Of a stretch of 64,000 nucleotides of DNA, positions 34,357 to 43,680 are shown piece by piece. The translations under genes and the position numbers were made by a program. Origin of the DNA: an uncultured Burkholderiales bacterium (GTDB taxonomy: Bacteria > Pseudomonadota > Gammaproteobacteria > Burkholderiales > Burkholderiaceae_C); contig CAIRBP010000091.1 in assembly GCA_903876885.1 (NCBI GenBank), forward strand, positions 1 through 64,000, written 5' to 3'. The notes under the pieces are model-generated. The model was given only the letters and a program-made list of their open reading frames with translations, was not told the origin of the DNA and did no database searches. Position 1 is the stretch's first letter. Every line of letters begins with the position of its first letter.

Positions 34357-34997
34357 TCGCTTTTTTCAGTGAGTTCTTTGGAACTGCATTGCTGTTAGCC
34401 GTTGTTACTGGTTCCGGAATAATGGGCGAAACTCTTGGCTCAGGTAATGCTGCAGTAGCGCTTTTAGGAAATAGCATTGCTACTGGCGCGGGTCTTTACG
34501 TATTAATAACGGTAATTGGTCCAATCTCAGGTGCCCATTTCAATCCAGTCGTAAGCTTAATGTTTTGGAAACTTAAGCAGTTAGAAACAAAGTCGCTCAT
34601 TATCTACTGGATAGCTCAATTTACAGGTGCAATTGTTGGAGTTTGGGCAACTCATTTAATGTTCATCCTTCCAATACTTCAGCAATCTAGCAAATCAAGG
34701 GGCGGTGCGGGTATTTGGTTTAGTGAATGCCTTGGAACGATCATTCTGTTAAGTGTGATCAAACTTGGTTTAAAAAACTCAAAAGAAAATATTCCTATGT
34801 TGGTCGCATTGACTGTTACAGCTGGTTATTGGTTTACATCTTCAACATTCTTTTGCAACCCTGCGGTCACTTTTGCAAGAAGCTTAACAAATACTTTCGT
34901 GGGTATCGCTCAAGTCGATGTTTATGGATTTATATCAGCACAAGCTTTATCTGCTTTCTTGTTTATTTTTCTTTTATCTCCAAAATCAGATCAATAA
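34353..34997 (+). CDS. aqpS: MIP/aquaporin-family channel, AqpS-like
   Basis: This 214-residue six-span channel has the two half-helix motifs in divergent form: HFNPVVSL in the first half (NPV instead of NPA) and FCNPAVTFARS in the second. It overlaps arsC by 4 bases. In Sinorhizobium meliloti an aquaglyceroporin (AqpS) in the ars operon lets arsenite leave the cell after reduction, replacing ArsB; the same logic fits here because no arsB or acr3 gene is nearby. The transported solute is inferred from context. Confidence 0.88.
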   Translation: MIAFFSEFFGTALLLAVVTGSGIMGETLGSGNAAVALLGNSIATGAGLYVLITVIGPISGAHFNPVVSLMFWKLKQLETKSLIIYWIAQFTGAIVGVWATHLMFILPILQQSSKSRGGAGIWFSECLGTIILLSVIKLGLKNSKENIPMLVALTVTAGYWFTSSTFFCNPAVTFARSLTNTFVGIAQVDVYGFISAQALSAFLFIFLLSPKSDQ

Positions 34998-35072
34998 TAG
35001 ACTCTATACAATGTCTTCATGCTTGCGTTTATGAGCTTTTTCAAAAGTCTCAAGTGCCAAAATTAATTTTGT

Positions 35073-36050
35073 ATGAAGATTTTCCACATAGTTTTGATCT
35101 ATTTCTTCCAGTATCTAATTAACTTGCTTTTAGCATTGGCTGCAATGGCTTTGATAAGCACCGAAGCTGCATTTGCACATGGTATTGCTGGGAACCGCTA
35201 TTTTCCTGCAACTAGCACCATAGATGACCCGGCGGTTGCAGACGAGTTGTCAATCACATCTTTTCGCTTTAACGGGGTAAATGTGCAAAGTCTCGAGAGG
35301 GATTCGGCCACGAGTATCTCTGGAGCGAGACTACTCTCAACCAATTGGGCAATTGGATTTGACTATGAAAAGAGCAGTACGAAACAACTTGGAAATACTA
35401 ATCTCGATGCTAGGAGCAATGATGTTTATTTAAAGGGACTTCTTTCAAGGGATGACTTGAATGAATCTCTAGTTTCCGCATCATTAGGCTATGGTTACAT
35501 TCATAAAGACATTTCTGGCTTGGGCGTTAGTCCTCATTACAGTTTATTGCCCTCCATAACCTTTGGCAAAGGATTTGGTAATCTTGGTGAGAGTTGGGCT
35601 TGGGCTAGGCCTATAGCAATAGTTGGTGCAATCGCTGCAGATGTCCCCCTTCAACGATCCGCAAATATTAATTCAGTGTCTACAGGTAATCAGGATTTTG
35701 TAAACTCTCAGGCTCTAAACTCAAATAGCATTCACTGGGGGTTTGCAGTTGAATACAGCACTTTATTTCTAACTAACAGATTTAAATATGGTCTTTTACC
35801 AGACGAAGAACCACTTCATCAATTTGTACCATTAGTTGAATTTGCCTTTGACTCAAGTCCCGCAATTAAAACGACAGGAACAATGAATCCAGGATTGTCG
35901 TATGTTGAGCAAACTTGGCAACTAACGGGCGAGGCCGTGATACCTCTTAATCAAGGACAGTCTAAGGTTACCGGGTTTCGGGTGCAACTTATGTTTTTCT
36001 TGGATGATTTGATACCAACGTTATTTGAGAAGCCGCTATTCATTCATTAA
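35073..36050 (+). CDS. Exported protein, probably outer-membrane beta-barrel, unknown function
   Basis: This 325-residue protein has an N-terminal signal sequence (hydrophobic to about residue 30, cleavage likely after AAFA) and a mature part of alternating strands. It includes repeated aromatic-glycine stretches (GYGYIHKD, SITFGKGFG, HWGFAVEYS), consistent with a beta-barrel. It starts 75 bases after the aquaporin gene in the same direction and ends before a hairpin terminator, so it may be transcribed with the ars operon. I do not recognise a family. Similar exported proteins occur beside metal and arsenic genes in Burkholderiales, which is only suggestive. Confidence 0.65.
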   Translation: MKIFHIVLIYFFQYLINLLLALAAMALISTEAAFAHGIAGNRYFPATSTIDDPAVADELSITSFRFNGVNVQSLERDSATSISGARLLSTNWAIGFDYEKSSTKQLGNTNLDARSNDVYLKGLLSRDDLNESLVSASLGYGYIHKDISGLGVSPHYSLLPSITFGKGFGNLGESWAWARPIAIVGAIAADVPLQRSANINSVSTGNQDFVNSQALNSNSIHWGFAVEYSTLFLTNRFKYGLLPDEEPLHQFVPLVEFAFDSSPAIKTTGTMNPGLSYVEQTWQLTGEAVIPLNQGQSKVTGFRVQLMFFLDDLIPTLFEKPLFIH

Positions 36051-36108
36051 TAATTTATAGATGATATTGACTGTTTGCAAATTAAGAAAAACTCTGATTA
36101 GGAGTAGG

Positions 36109-36145
36109 GAAATAGATTGACAATAGTTTGCCAATCTATTTCTTT
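36109..36145 (+). terminator. Terminator after the outer-membrane protein gene
   Basis: GAAATAGATTG (36109-36119) and CAATCTATTTC (36132-36142) form a perfect 11-bp stem with a 12-base loop followed by TTT. The T run is short, so the efficiency is uncertain. Confidence 0.6.
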
Positions 36146-36170
36146 ACACAGGTATCAGTTTATTTTTTTA

Positions 36171-36743
36171 TTATTGTGCTTGTGCTTCTAAAGCTATATC
36201 AATTCGAACTTCATCTCCAACGTAAGGTACATATTTTCCAGCATTGAATTCGCTACGCTTGATAATAGTAAAGGCGTTCGCGCCAATAGCAGGTTTTTTC
36301 ATCATTGGGTGCACCATTGCTTGGAATGCAGTCACTGTTAAAGTAACAGGCTTAGTGACGCCCTTTATTGTTAGATTACCATCAATACTTGTGAGCTTGC
36401 CATCTGTAAAGTTAACTTTAGTAGACTTAAAAGTGGCCTGAGGAAACTTTGCTGAATCAAGAAAGTCTTCGCCTTGTATGTGTCCATTAAAATCTGTCGA
36501 TCCAGTATTCACTGATTTAATATCAATAGCAATGTCTACAGACCCATTTTGCTTATCTGCATCATAAATAATAGTACCAGTTGTTTTGTCAAATCTGCTT
36601 AACTGAGTAGAAAAACCGAAATGTGAATAAGAAAAACGTGGAAATGTGTGACCCGCGTCAATGGTGTAGTTAACAGGCGCTGCAAAAGCGGAGGCACTCA
36701 AACAAGCTGCTAGAGCAATTGCGAGACGACTAGTTTTTTTCAT
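36171..36743 (-). CDS. YceI-family periplasmic lipid-binding protein (first copy)
   Basis: This 190-residue exported protein has a cleavable signal (MKKTSRLAIALAACLSASAFA) and the lipocalin-like YceI fold. The fold is marked by DAGHTFPRFSYSHFG, SVDIAIDIKSVNTG, FPQATFKST and NLTIKGVTKPVTLTV. YceI proteins bind long polyisoprenoids or amide-containing amphiphiles. It lies 59 bases downstream of a second YceI gene, both following cytochrome b561, an association common in proteobacteria that suggests quinone-related redox work at the membrane. Confidence 0.9.
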   Translation of the reverse strand: MKKTSRLAIALAACLSASAFAAPVNYTIDAGHTFPRFSYSHFGFSTQLSRFDKTTGTIIYDADKQNGSVDIAIDIKSVNTGSTDFNGHIQGEDFLDSAKFPQATFKSTKVNFTDGKLTSIDGNLTIKGVTKPVTLTVTAFQAMVHPMMKKPAIGANAFTIIKRSEFNAGKYVPYVGDEVRIDIALEAQAQ

Positions 36744-36802
36744 AAAGATACTCCTAGGTTAAAAAATAAAGAAAAAGAAAAAAGAAAATTGAAAGGAAAA
36801 AA

Positions 36803-37381
36803 TTATTTGATTGAAACTGCTGAGATATTGAAATTAATCTGAATGTCGTTGGCTACGACATCAAACTTGGCCCAAGATCCTTCTCCAATTGAAAAGTCTG
36901 CCCTGTGCATGATTACGCTGCCAGTAAACGAGCCAGAGTTGCCTTGGGGAACGTATTTAAGTGGGAATTTAACTTCTCTTGTTTGTCCCTTTATTGTTAA
37001 ATTACCAGTGACTTCGAATTGATTACTAGTCGTAGGCTTAATTTGGGTCGCAACGAAAGTTGCTTTGGGAAATACTTTAGTATTGAACCAGGCTTTGCCT
37101 TGTGCCTCCTCATCAGCTGGTCCGCCAGTATCAATGCTAGTCAGGTCAATATCAAAAGCGGCCTTGGCGATTTGTGGTTTAGCTGGATCAAAAGAAATTT
37201 GAGCTGTAAATTTCTTGAAACTACCATCCATGCCAACGCCCATTTGCTTGTAAGTGAATCCAATGCTACTTTTTTCGCTAACTATAGATTTGTACTCAGT
37301 TGCAAAGGCGGAAGTTGATGTTAGTCCTAAAATCGATAAGCTTAGCGCAAATGATGATTTATATAGTAATTTTTTAATCAC
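36803..37381 (-). CDS. YceI-family periplasmic protein (second copy), GTG start
   Basis: This 192-residue YceI-family protein has a signal peptide ending STSAFA. The GTG at 37379-37381 is the chosen start because AAAGGA lies 6 bases upstream; a longer frame from 37408 would reach into cytochrome b561. Motifs SSIGFTYKQMGVGMDGSF, AAFDIDLTSIDTGG, FPKATFVAT and NLTIKGQTREVKFPL match the family. It overlaps the cytochrome b561 stop by 8 bases and is thus translationally coupled. Divergence from its neighbour suggests an old duplication or different ligands. Confidence 0.88.
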   Translation of the reverse strand: MIKKLLYKSSFALSLSILGLTSTSAFATEYKSIVSEKSSIGFTYKQMGVGMDGSFKKFTAQISFDPAKPQIAKAAFDIDLTSIDTGGPADEEAQGKAWFNTKVFPKATFVATQIKPTTSNQFEVTGNLTIKGQTREVKFPLKYVPQGNSGSFTGSVIMHRADFSIGEGSWAKFDVVANDIQINFNISAVSIK

Positions 37382-37934
37382 TTTGATTCCTTTTTTTTGA
37401 AAATGCAAAACTTGGTAGCATACGAATTAATATTCCGTCTTTATCAACGAAATGGTGCTTTAATGCGGCGAGAATATGTGTAGAAATGAATGCGATAAAA
37501 ATCCAATTCAGTGTTTCATGAAGATCGCGAAGCTGATTGCCAAGTTCCTTATCTTTGGAGAGTAAGTCAGGGATAGGCCAGATACCAAACCAGACTGTTT
37601 GCACTCCTTTTGCTGAACTCATAAGCCACCCAGAGAGCGGTATGGCGACACACAAAAAATACAAAGCAAAGTGTCCTAGGTGCGCTAGTAACTGCAAATT
37701 TTTATTCATTGTATTTGGAAGGGAAGGGGCGGGACGGAGTAGCCGCCAAGTTAGTCTTGCGAGTGTGAGTAGAAAAACACTTACACCAGCCCATTTGTGC
37801 CAGGAATAATATTGAAGCTTCTCTGGGGATAGCTCCATATTAGTCATAGTGAATCCGATCACAATTAAACCAAGTATCGCTGTAGCGATGAACCAATGAA
37901 GTAATTTTGCGGTAGACGAATAGTGATTGTTCAT
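37374..37934 (-). CDS. Cytochrome b561-family membrane protein
   Basis: This 186-residue protein has four membrane helices with the heme-ligand histidines expected of bacterial b561: LHWFIA near residue 13, SWHKWAGV near residue 45, LAHLGHFALYF near residue 86 and STHILAALKHHF near residue 155. It moves electrons between quinol and periplasmic acceptors, and members act as superoxide:quinone oxidoreductases. It heads a three-gene unit with the two YceI proteins. Confidence 0.9.
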   Translation of the reverse strand: MNNHYSSTAKLLHWFIATAILGLIVIGFTMTNMELSPEKLQYYSWHKWAGVSVFLLTLARLTWRLLRPAPSLPNTMNKNLQLLAHLGHFALYFLCVAIPLSGWLMSSAKGVQTVWFGIWPIPDLLSKDKELGNQLRDLHETLNWIFIAFISTHILAALKHHFVDKDGILIRMLPSFAFSKKRNQSD

Positions 37935-37983
37935 GGGTATTGAATAAATTTATTTGATTTTATTAGATATTGATATCTTGTAA

Positions 37984-38775
37984 CTATCTACTAAATGTGT
38001 AAGCATCCATAGCTAAAACGTAATCACTGATGCCTCTGTAAAAGCTACTTGCTCGTGCGTGATTACCGGCAGCCCCAAGTGCAACATAAAGCGGTAATAA
38101 ATGCTCTTCAGTTGGATGAGCACGAACTCCGTTTTTGTTAATTTTTCTGTAATTGAGTAGGGACTCAATATCTCCACTTATTAATTTTTCATTCAACCAA
38201 TCTGCAAATTCCTTCACATACTCAGGTGTTTGCCCACCTTGCCTTCTAACTAATCCGTAGTCGCTTAAGTTGTGAGTCAAATTACCACTAGCAAGGATCA
38301 AGACATTTTTCTCAGCAAACTCGCCTAACGCCTTTCCTAAGTTGTATGCATGCATAGGTCCTAAATGACTCTGCAATGAAATGGGAACAATTGGCACATT
38401 TGCCTCTGGATATATTAGACGCAAAGGGATCCATGCCCCGTGATCTAGACCCCTAATTGTGTCCTCCTCACACTCAATATCTTTGCTGGTGAGTACCTCC
38501 TTGATCTCTGAGGCGAGCTCTGGGCAGCCAGTGGCTGGGTATCTTATTTGATAGAGCCTCTCATCGAAACCATAAAAATCGTATAGTGTTTCCAAATGTC
38601 TGGCTATGCCTAGCGTGGGTATTGAGGTTTCCCAGTGGGGGCTAATGCAAAGCACTGCCCGGGGTGTTGGAAATTCTTTTGCAATCTTGGAAATTGCTGA
38701 GCCAGCTGCGCCTGGATTTAGGGCGAAGGTTGGAGCTCCGTGAGGAACAAAAAGGATATTTTTGAGTCTTGACAT
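37984..38775 (-). CDS. LigB-family extradiol dioxygenase (DODA/YgiD type)
   Basis: This 263-residue class III ring-cleaving dioxygenase resembles 4,5-DOPA dioxygenase and YgiD. Metal ligands appear in FVPHGAPT, ISPHWE, LDHGAWIPL, SGNLTHNL and AHPTEEHLLPL. It inserts oxygen into catechol-type substrates with a bound divalent metal. It is divergent from a LysR gene that probably controls it, a common arrangement for this family in proteobacteria. The substrate is not evident and no other catechol pathway genes flank it. Confidence 0.88.
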   Translation of the reverse strand: MSRLKNILFVPHGAPTFALNPGAAGSAISKIAKEFPTPRAVLCISPHWETSIPTLGIARHLETLYDFYGFDERLYQIRYPATGCPELASEIKEVLTSKDIECEEDTIRGLDHGAWIPLRLIYPEANVPIVPISLQSHLGPMHAYNLGKALGEFAEKNVLILASGNLTHNLSDYGLVRRQGGQTPEYVKEFADWLNEKLISGDIESLLNYRKINKNGVRAHPTEEHLLPLYVALGAAGNHARASSFYRGISDYVLAMDAYTFSR

Positions 38776-38830
38776 ACGATTTTTTAACTTAAAACGAACT
38801 GTATAGGTAAAATTGTTTTAAATATAGTAG

Positions 38831-38849
38831 ACAAATTGCAATTATTTGT
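38831..38849. promoter_or_regulatory. LysR-type operator candidate
   Basis: ACAAAT and ATTTGT are perfect 6-bp arms separated by TGCAATT. The dyad lies 17 bases upstream of the lysR-like ATG and about 56 bases upstream of the divergent dioxygenase start, as expected for a LysR-type regulator that controls both genes. Confidence 0.45.
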
Positions 38850-38865
38850 TGCAAAATACGAAACA

Positions 38866-39750
38866 ATGGATAAGTTCAAATTAATGCAAACCTTTGTACG
38901 AGTGGCCGAAACGGGAAGTTTTACTGCAGTTGCCACGCAAATGGGAGTGCCACGCTCACTGATTACTCGCCAGATTGCAGGCTTAGAAGCGCAGCTTCGG
39001 GTCAAACTAATGACTCGAAGCACCAGGAGTTTGTCCTTAACCACTGCAGGATCTGCTTATTTGGAGAAATGCAGGGTAATCTTGAATTTAGTGGATGCTA
39101 CAGAGTCAAACTTAGTAAATGATCAATTTGCACCTATTGGGCAAATTCGGATCAGCTTGCCGCTTAGTTTTGGAATTCAAAAGTTGATGCCAATAATGAT
39201 GGAGTTTGCAAAAGAGAACTCCGAAATAAAATTGGCTATGGATTTTTCAGACCGGCATTCCAATTTAATTGAGGAGGGTCTGGATATAGCAATCCGTATA
39301 ACTTCCAAATTAGACTCAACCGATATCGTCAGAAAATTAGGGGTTTGCAAATTATTAACGCTCGCAAGTCCTGGATACTTAAATTTACACGGGACACCCT
39401 TAACCCCTTCAGATCTAAGGCATCACGTATGTCTTGATTATTCACTGCAGCCGTCAATCTCTACTTGGAGTTACTTTCAAAAGGGTGTCTTAACCGATGT
39501 TTCCGTGGAGGGGCGATTGGTCGCCAACAATGGTGAGGCACTCGCCCAAGCAGCGTCTGTAGGACTCGGTATAGCCAGGCAACCCGATTTCATTGCAGAA
39601 AGCTTCATCAAGAGAGGAGAGCTAGTAGAGATATTGAATGATTTTCAGGGACCTGATTTAGGTATCTATGCAGTATTGCCAAGCAATAGATACATACCTC
39701 ACCGGATATCAGTGCTGATGGAATACATATCTAAATACTTAAGCTCCTGA
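38866..39750 (+). CDS. LysR-family transcriptional regulator
   Basis: The start at 38866 gives 294 residues beginning MDKFKLMQTFVRVAETGSFTAVATQ, the usual LysR N-terminal helix-turn-helix. A TTG 30 bases upstream adds residues outside the domain and is not preferred. The C-terminal co-inducer domain resembles the CrgA/YafC branch (SLPLSFGIQKLMP, DFSDRHSNLIEEGLDIAIRI). It is divergent from the LigB-type dioxygenase and likely regulates it. Confidence 0.9.
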   Translation: MDKFKLMQTFVRVAETGSFTAVATQMGVPRSLITRQIAGLEAQLRVKLMTRSTRSLSLTTAGSAYLEKCRVILNLVDATESNLVNDQFAPIGQIRISLPLSFGIQKLMPIMMEFAKENSEIKLAMDFSDRHSNLIEEGLDIAIRITSKLDSTDIVRKLGVCKLLTLASPGYLNLHGTPLTPSDLRHHVCLDYSLQPSISTWSYFQKGVLTDVSVEGRLVANNGEALAQAASVGLGIARQPDFIAESFIKRGELVEILNDFQGPDLGIYAVLPSNRYIPHRISVLMEYISKYLSS

Positions 39751-39757
39751 AGTTTCA

Positions 39758-42700
39758 TCAACTTTTACCAAATCCCCCCCCTCCTGGGGTTTGAATTTCA
39801 AAGACATCCCCGGTCTGCAGCTCAATCTCGTCAATGTGTGCAAGTTGAACTATCTCACCGTTTTTACGAATGACTCGGCAACTCCCTATCTCACCATTTG
39901 AACCGCCCGCAAGTCCAAATGCTGGGTATATTCGGCCATTGGCCAAAATACCAGCCGTCATTGGATTCAGGAATTTGATCCTTCTTGTAGATCCATTTCC
40001 ACCAACAAATTGTCCTCTACCTCCAGAACCCTCTCTTATAGAGAAGCTCTCCAGGAGGACGGGAAATCGAAGTTCAAGAATTTCAGGATCGGTGAGTCTT
40101 GAGTTTGTCATATGAGTTTGAACTACGCTTGTGCCCTCATAACCACCAATACACTTACCTTGTTGATCAAATACTCCACCAGCACCGCTACCACCTGATA
40201 AGGTTTCGTAGTATTGGTATTTGTTGTTTCCAAATGTGAAATTATTCATAGTTGGCTGGCAATTTGCCATGACTCCCAAGGCTGCAAGCAAAGTATTTGT
40301 AATACAAGTTGATGTTTCTACATTACCAGCAACCACTGCCCCTGGGAAGACTGGATTTAGCATGCTTGCCTCAGGGATCACGATCGTTAGTGGTTTTAAG
40401 CAACCGGCGTTAAGGGGTATATCATCATCAACTAGTGTTCTAAAAACATATAAAACTGCAGCTATACATACGGATTTAGGAGCGTTAAAGTTATTGTTTT
40501 GTTGATCTGAAGTGCCCGTGAAGTCAATCACTGCAGTGCCGTTTACGCGGTTAATCTTTACAGATACTTTGATTTGTGATCCATTGTCTAGAGGTGTAGT
40601 GAATTCACCATCATTCAGTTTTTTTATGGCTTGTTTGATACACCACTCACCATGGTCTTGTACGTGTTTCATGTATGCTTTAACCGTACTGAGGCCGTAG
40701 CGTTGGACAATAGAGGTCAGTTCGAGCAGTCCTTTTTCGTTTGCAGCAATCTGAGCTTTTAAATCAGCAATATTTTGCTCAGGATTTCTGCTGGGATACG
40801 TTCCACTTTTGAGGAGTTGTAGTATTTCTTCCTCTTTGAATTCCCCCTTGCTAACTAACTTAATGTTATTTATCAGTACACCCTCTTGGTCTATGGTCCT
40901 TGAATGAGCTGGCATTGATCCAGGACTTATACCCCCAATGTCAGCGTGGTGACCTCTACTTCCTAAATAAAATTGAGGGATATTCAATGAATCATCAAGG
41001 TCTTTTGAGTGCGATGTAATCTTTAAAAAAACAGGTGTAATGACGGTGATATCAGGAAGGTGAGTGCCACCGTTGTAGGGATCGTTTAAAACGAAAGCAT
41101 CCCCTGGCTTCATGGATAAACCGTGAACTTTGATCACAGCTTGAACACTATCACTCATAGACCCAAGATGAACTGGCATATGAGGTGCATTTGCGATTAG
41201 TTGTCCAGAGGAGTCAAATATTGCACAGCTAAAGTCCAGTCTTTCTTTGATATTAACGGAGTGAGCAGTGTTTTGAAGTTGAAGCCCCATTTGTTCTGCT
41301 ATGTTCATGAATAAGTTGTTGAACACTTCAAGTAGCATCGGATCAGCATGTCTAAGCTGAGGGGAGTCATCAGTTAATTCAGCATATTTTGTAGATGCAT
41401 CATTAGTAGTGATCTCTTTTCGGATCAATATAAGGTGGCTACGTTCTGAAATTTGAGCTTGCCAGCCAGGTTCGACCATGGTGGTTGATCCATCTTGAGT
41501 AATAACTGCTGGCCCTTCAACTGTCTGTCCTGGTTTTAGATCTCCTCTTTGAACGATAGCCGTTTTGCGCAATTGCCCACGCGTATAAACCTCTATGTAG
41601 TCTTTAACTTCATAAGGGGTAAAGCTTGCTATTGGGGTAACTGGCTCAGCTGGGATAGGGCTAAGTAGAGCTACTTCAACCGAAACACTCTCAATAACCA
41701 AGGGCTTACCTTTCATCAAGAAGGCAAATCTTTTTAAATATGATTCATTGAATTTATCGAAAATTTGATTGAATTGCTCTACGATTGTTTTTGTATTGTC
41801 AGCATCAATTAGAAGTGTTGTATCACTTCCGGCATATTTCAAATGTAAACGTTTAGTCAGATGAGTCTTAGATTGTGTGTGTTCAAGGAATAATTCCTTG
41901 GTGGCCTGTTCCATTAAATTATTAAATATTGGTTCTAAAGAGTTGACTTGATCGAGTTGATAATTAAGCTCAATTGTTTTCTCTTTAATTAAACTTTGAT
42001 CTGCTAATCCCATGCCATATGCTGATAACACACCTGCAAGCGGGTGAACCATGACCTTTTTCATTGAAAGTGCTTCTGCTACTAAGCATGCATGTTGCCC
42101 TCCCGCTCCACCAAAGCACTGAAGGGTGTAACTTGTTACGTTGTAACCTCTGGCTATTGAAATCTTTTTAATGGCATTTGCCATTTGTTCAACAGCAATG
42201 TTGATAAATCCCTCTGCTAGTTGTTCACAAGTTAGTCCGTGACCAGAGTGTGATTTGCGTAATTCTTCAAACTTTTCTTTTACGATTTCGGTAGAAAGTG
42301 ATTCTGTACCGGAAATTCCAAAAACCTTTGGAAACCAATCAGCTTGAATTTTTCCCAAAAAGAGATTGGCATCAGTTATGGTCAAAGGACCGCCTCTTCT
42401 GTAGCAAGCTGGTCCAGGGACGGCCCCAGCACTTTGCGGTCCAACGCGTAACCTGGATCCGTCAAAACTAAGGATAGATCCGCCACCAGATGCAACCGTG
42501 TGTATGCTCATCATTGGTGCTCTTACTCTAACACCGGCAATTAATGTGTCAAATTCCCGCTCTAGCTGGCCTGCAAAATGACTGACATCAGTTGAAGTTC
42601 CTCCCATATCAAATCCGATGACCTCTTTCTCATCAGCAATTTGTGCCGTCTTTGACATTCCAACTATACCGCCCGCTGGACCGGAGAGAATGGCGTCTTT

Positions 42701-43459
42701 GCCTTTAAATTGATTAGCCTGTACCAATCCCCCAGATGACTGCATGAAAAAAATATTTACACCAGGTAATTGCTCCTTAAGTTGATTTACATACCTGTTA
42801 AGTATGGGAGATAGATAGGCGTCCACTAAAGTTGTATCGCCCCGACTGACATATTTAATCAGCGGAGCAACTTGGTGACTAACGCTTATCTGGCTGAATC
42901 CAATTCGTTTAGCCAGGTCGAGCGCCATAAGCTCATGCTTTGGATAACGATACCCATGCATCAACACAATGGCTAGGCTAGTTATTCCCTTGTCGTAAAT
43001 CTTTTGAAGATCGTATTCGAGAGTAATTTCATCAAAAGGCACTATTTCTCTGCCGTTAATATCCAATCGCTCCTTTGCCTCTACTACTTCGGAATAAAGA
43101 AGTTCTGGAAGGATAATCTGGCGATCAAATAATCGAGGTCGATTTTGATAACCTATTCGTAGTGCATCTTTAAATCCGATCGTAACTACGAGAGCAGTTT
43201 TTTCTCCCTTTCTCTCAAGCAAAGCGTTCGTTGCAACTGTTGTCCCCATCTTGATACATTCGATAGATGAGGTTGGGAAAGCTTCGCCATGTTTTAAGTT
43301 CAAGATTCTTCGAATACCTTCAACCGCAGCGTCCTTGTATTGCTCAGGGTTTTCGGATAGAAGCTTTTTAACAATTAGTGAACCACTCGGGTCTTGTGCA
43401 ACGATATCAGTGAATGTACCGCCTCTGTCGATCCAGAATTGCCATTTTTTAAGTTGCAT
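39758..43459 (-). CDS. Fused hydantoinase A/B, 5-oxoprolinase type
   Basis: This 1233-residue ATP-dependent enzyme is a full-length fusion of HyuA-like (about 1-690) and HyuB-like (about 700-1233) parts. It begins with the ATPase motif [11 protein letters not shown] at residues 11-21 and later has [15 protein letters not shown] and the Hyu[25 protein letters not shown] and [11 protein letters not shown] motifs; the C-terminus is TPGGGGFG. The order and size match eukaryotic-type 5-oxoprolinase (OplAH), which opens 5-oxoproline to glutamate, but N-methylhydantoinase activity cannot be excluded. It is divergent from a TRAP transporter that may import its substrate. Confidence 0.9.
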   Translation of the reverse strand: MQLKKWQFWIDRGGTFTDIVAQDPSGSLIVKKLLSENPEQYKDAAVEGIRRILNLKHGEAFPTSSIECIKMGTTVATNALLERKGEKTALVVTIGFKDALRIGYQNRPRLFDRQIILPELLYSEVVEAKERLDINGREIVPFDEITLEYDLQKIYDKGITSLAIVLMHGYRYPKHELMALDLAKRIGFSQISVSHQVAPLIKYVSRGDTTLVDAYLSPILNRYVNQLKEQLPGVNIFFMQSSGGLVQANQFKGKDAILSGPAGGIVGMSKTAQIADEKEVIGFDMGGTSTDVSHFAGQLEREFDTLIAGVRVRAPMMSIHTVASGGGSILSFDGSRLRVGPQSAGAVPGPACYRRGGPLTITDANLFLGKIQADWFPKVFGISGTESLSTEIVKEKFEELRKSHSGHGLTCEQLAEGFINIAVEQMANAIKKISIARGYNVTSYTLQCFGGAGGQHACLVAEALSMKKVMVHPLAGVLSAYGMGLADQSLIKEKTIELNYQLDQVNSLEPIFNNLMEQATKELFLEHTQSKTHLTKRLHLKYAGSDTTLLIDADNTKTIVEQFNQIFDKFNESYLKRFAFLMKGKPLVIESVSVEVALLSPIPAEPVTPIASFTPYEVKDYIEVYTRGQLRKTAIVQRGDLKPGQTVEGPAVITQDGSTTMVEPGWQAQISERSHLILIRKEITTNDASTKYAELTDDSPQLRHADPMLLEVFNNLFMNIAEQMGLQLQNTAHSVNIKERLDFSCAIFDSSGQLIANAPHMPVHLGSMSDSVQAVIKVHGLSMKPGDAFVLNDPYNGGTHLPDITVITPVFLKITSHSKDLDDSLNIPQFYLGSRGHHADIGGISPGSMPAHSRTIDQEGVLINNIKLVSKGEFKEEEILQLLKSGTYPSRNPEQNIADLKAQIAANEKGLLELTSIVQRYGLSTVKAYMKHVQDHGEWCIKQAIKKLNDGEFTTPLDNGSQIKVSVKINRVNGTAVIDFTGTSDQQNNNFNAPKSVCIAAVLYVFRTLVDDDIPLNAGCLKPLTIVIPEASMLNPVFPGAVVAGNVETSTCITNTLLAALGVMANCQPTMNNFTFGNNKYQYYETLSGGSGAGGVFDQQGKCIGGYEGTSVVQTHMTNSRLTDPEILELRFPVLLESFSIREGSGGRGQFVGGNGSTRRIKFLNPMTAGILANGRIYPAFGLAGGSNGEIGSCRVIRKNGEIVQLAHIDEIELQTGDVFEIQTPGGGGFGKS

Positions 43460-43584
43460 AGGTGATTGACAAGGTTTGTGTAGACTAGTTAATATTTATT
43501 TTATGACTAAAAATTGCTGAATGAGCATTAAATGAAGATCCAAGAATTCCTATATTTTAAAATATTTGTCCAACCGAGCTCTAG

Positions 43585-43620
43585 TCACTTTTTTTAGGTA
43601 AATTGAATAAAAAAAGGTGA
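43585..43620. promoter_or_regulatory. AT-rich inverted repeat in the hydantoinase/TRAP divergent region
   Basis: TCACTTTTTTTA (43585-43596) mirrors TAAAAAAAGGTGA (43608-43620) with one extra base. It lies about 60 bases before the TRAP start and 125 bases before the hydantoinase start. It could be a bidirectional terminator-like hairpin or a regulator site. A further dyad TTGAT-TTC-ATCAA sits just before the TRAP gene. Confidence 0.35.
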
Positions 43621-43680
43621 AAAACAGTCAATATTGAATTAGTATATGGGGGTTGATTTCATCAAATAAGTAGGACGCCC

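Noticed and set aside
34727-35122. 131-residue reading frame on the plus strand
   Set aside because: It overlaps most of the aquaporin gene in another frame and then the start of the outer-membrane protein gene. It has no binding site and a composition unlike a protein.
37382-37408. Longer N-terminus for the second YceI protein starting at 37408
   Set aside because: It lies inside the cytochrome b561 gene and lacks a binding site, while the GTG at 37379-37381 has AAAGGA at proper spacing and gives a clean signal peptide.
43652-43664. TTGAT-TTC-ATCAA dyad before the TRAP operon as an FNR box
   Set aside because: The spacer is 3 bases instead of 4, which disrupts the FNR half-site geometry.
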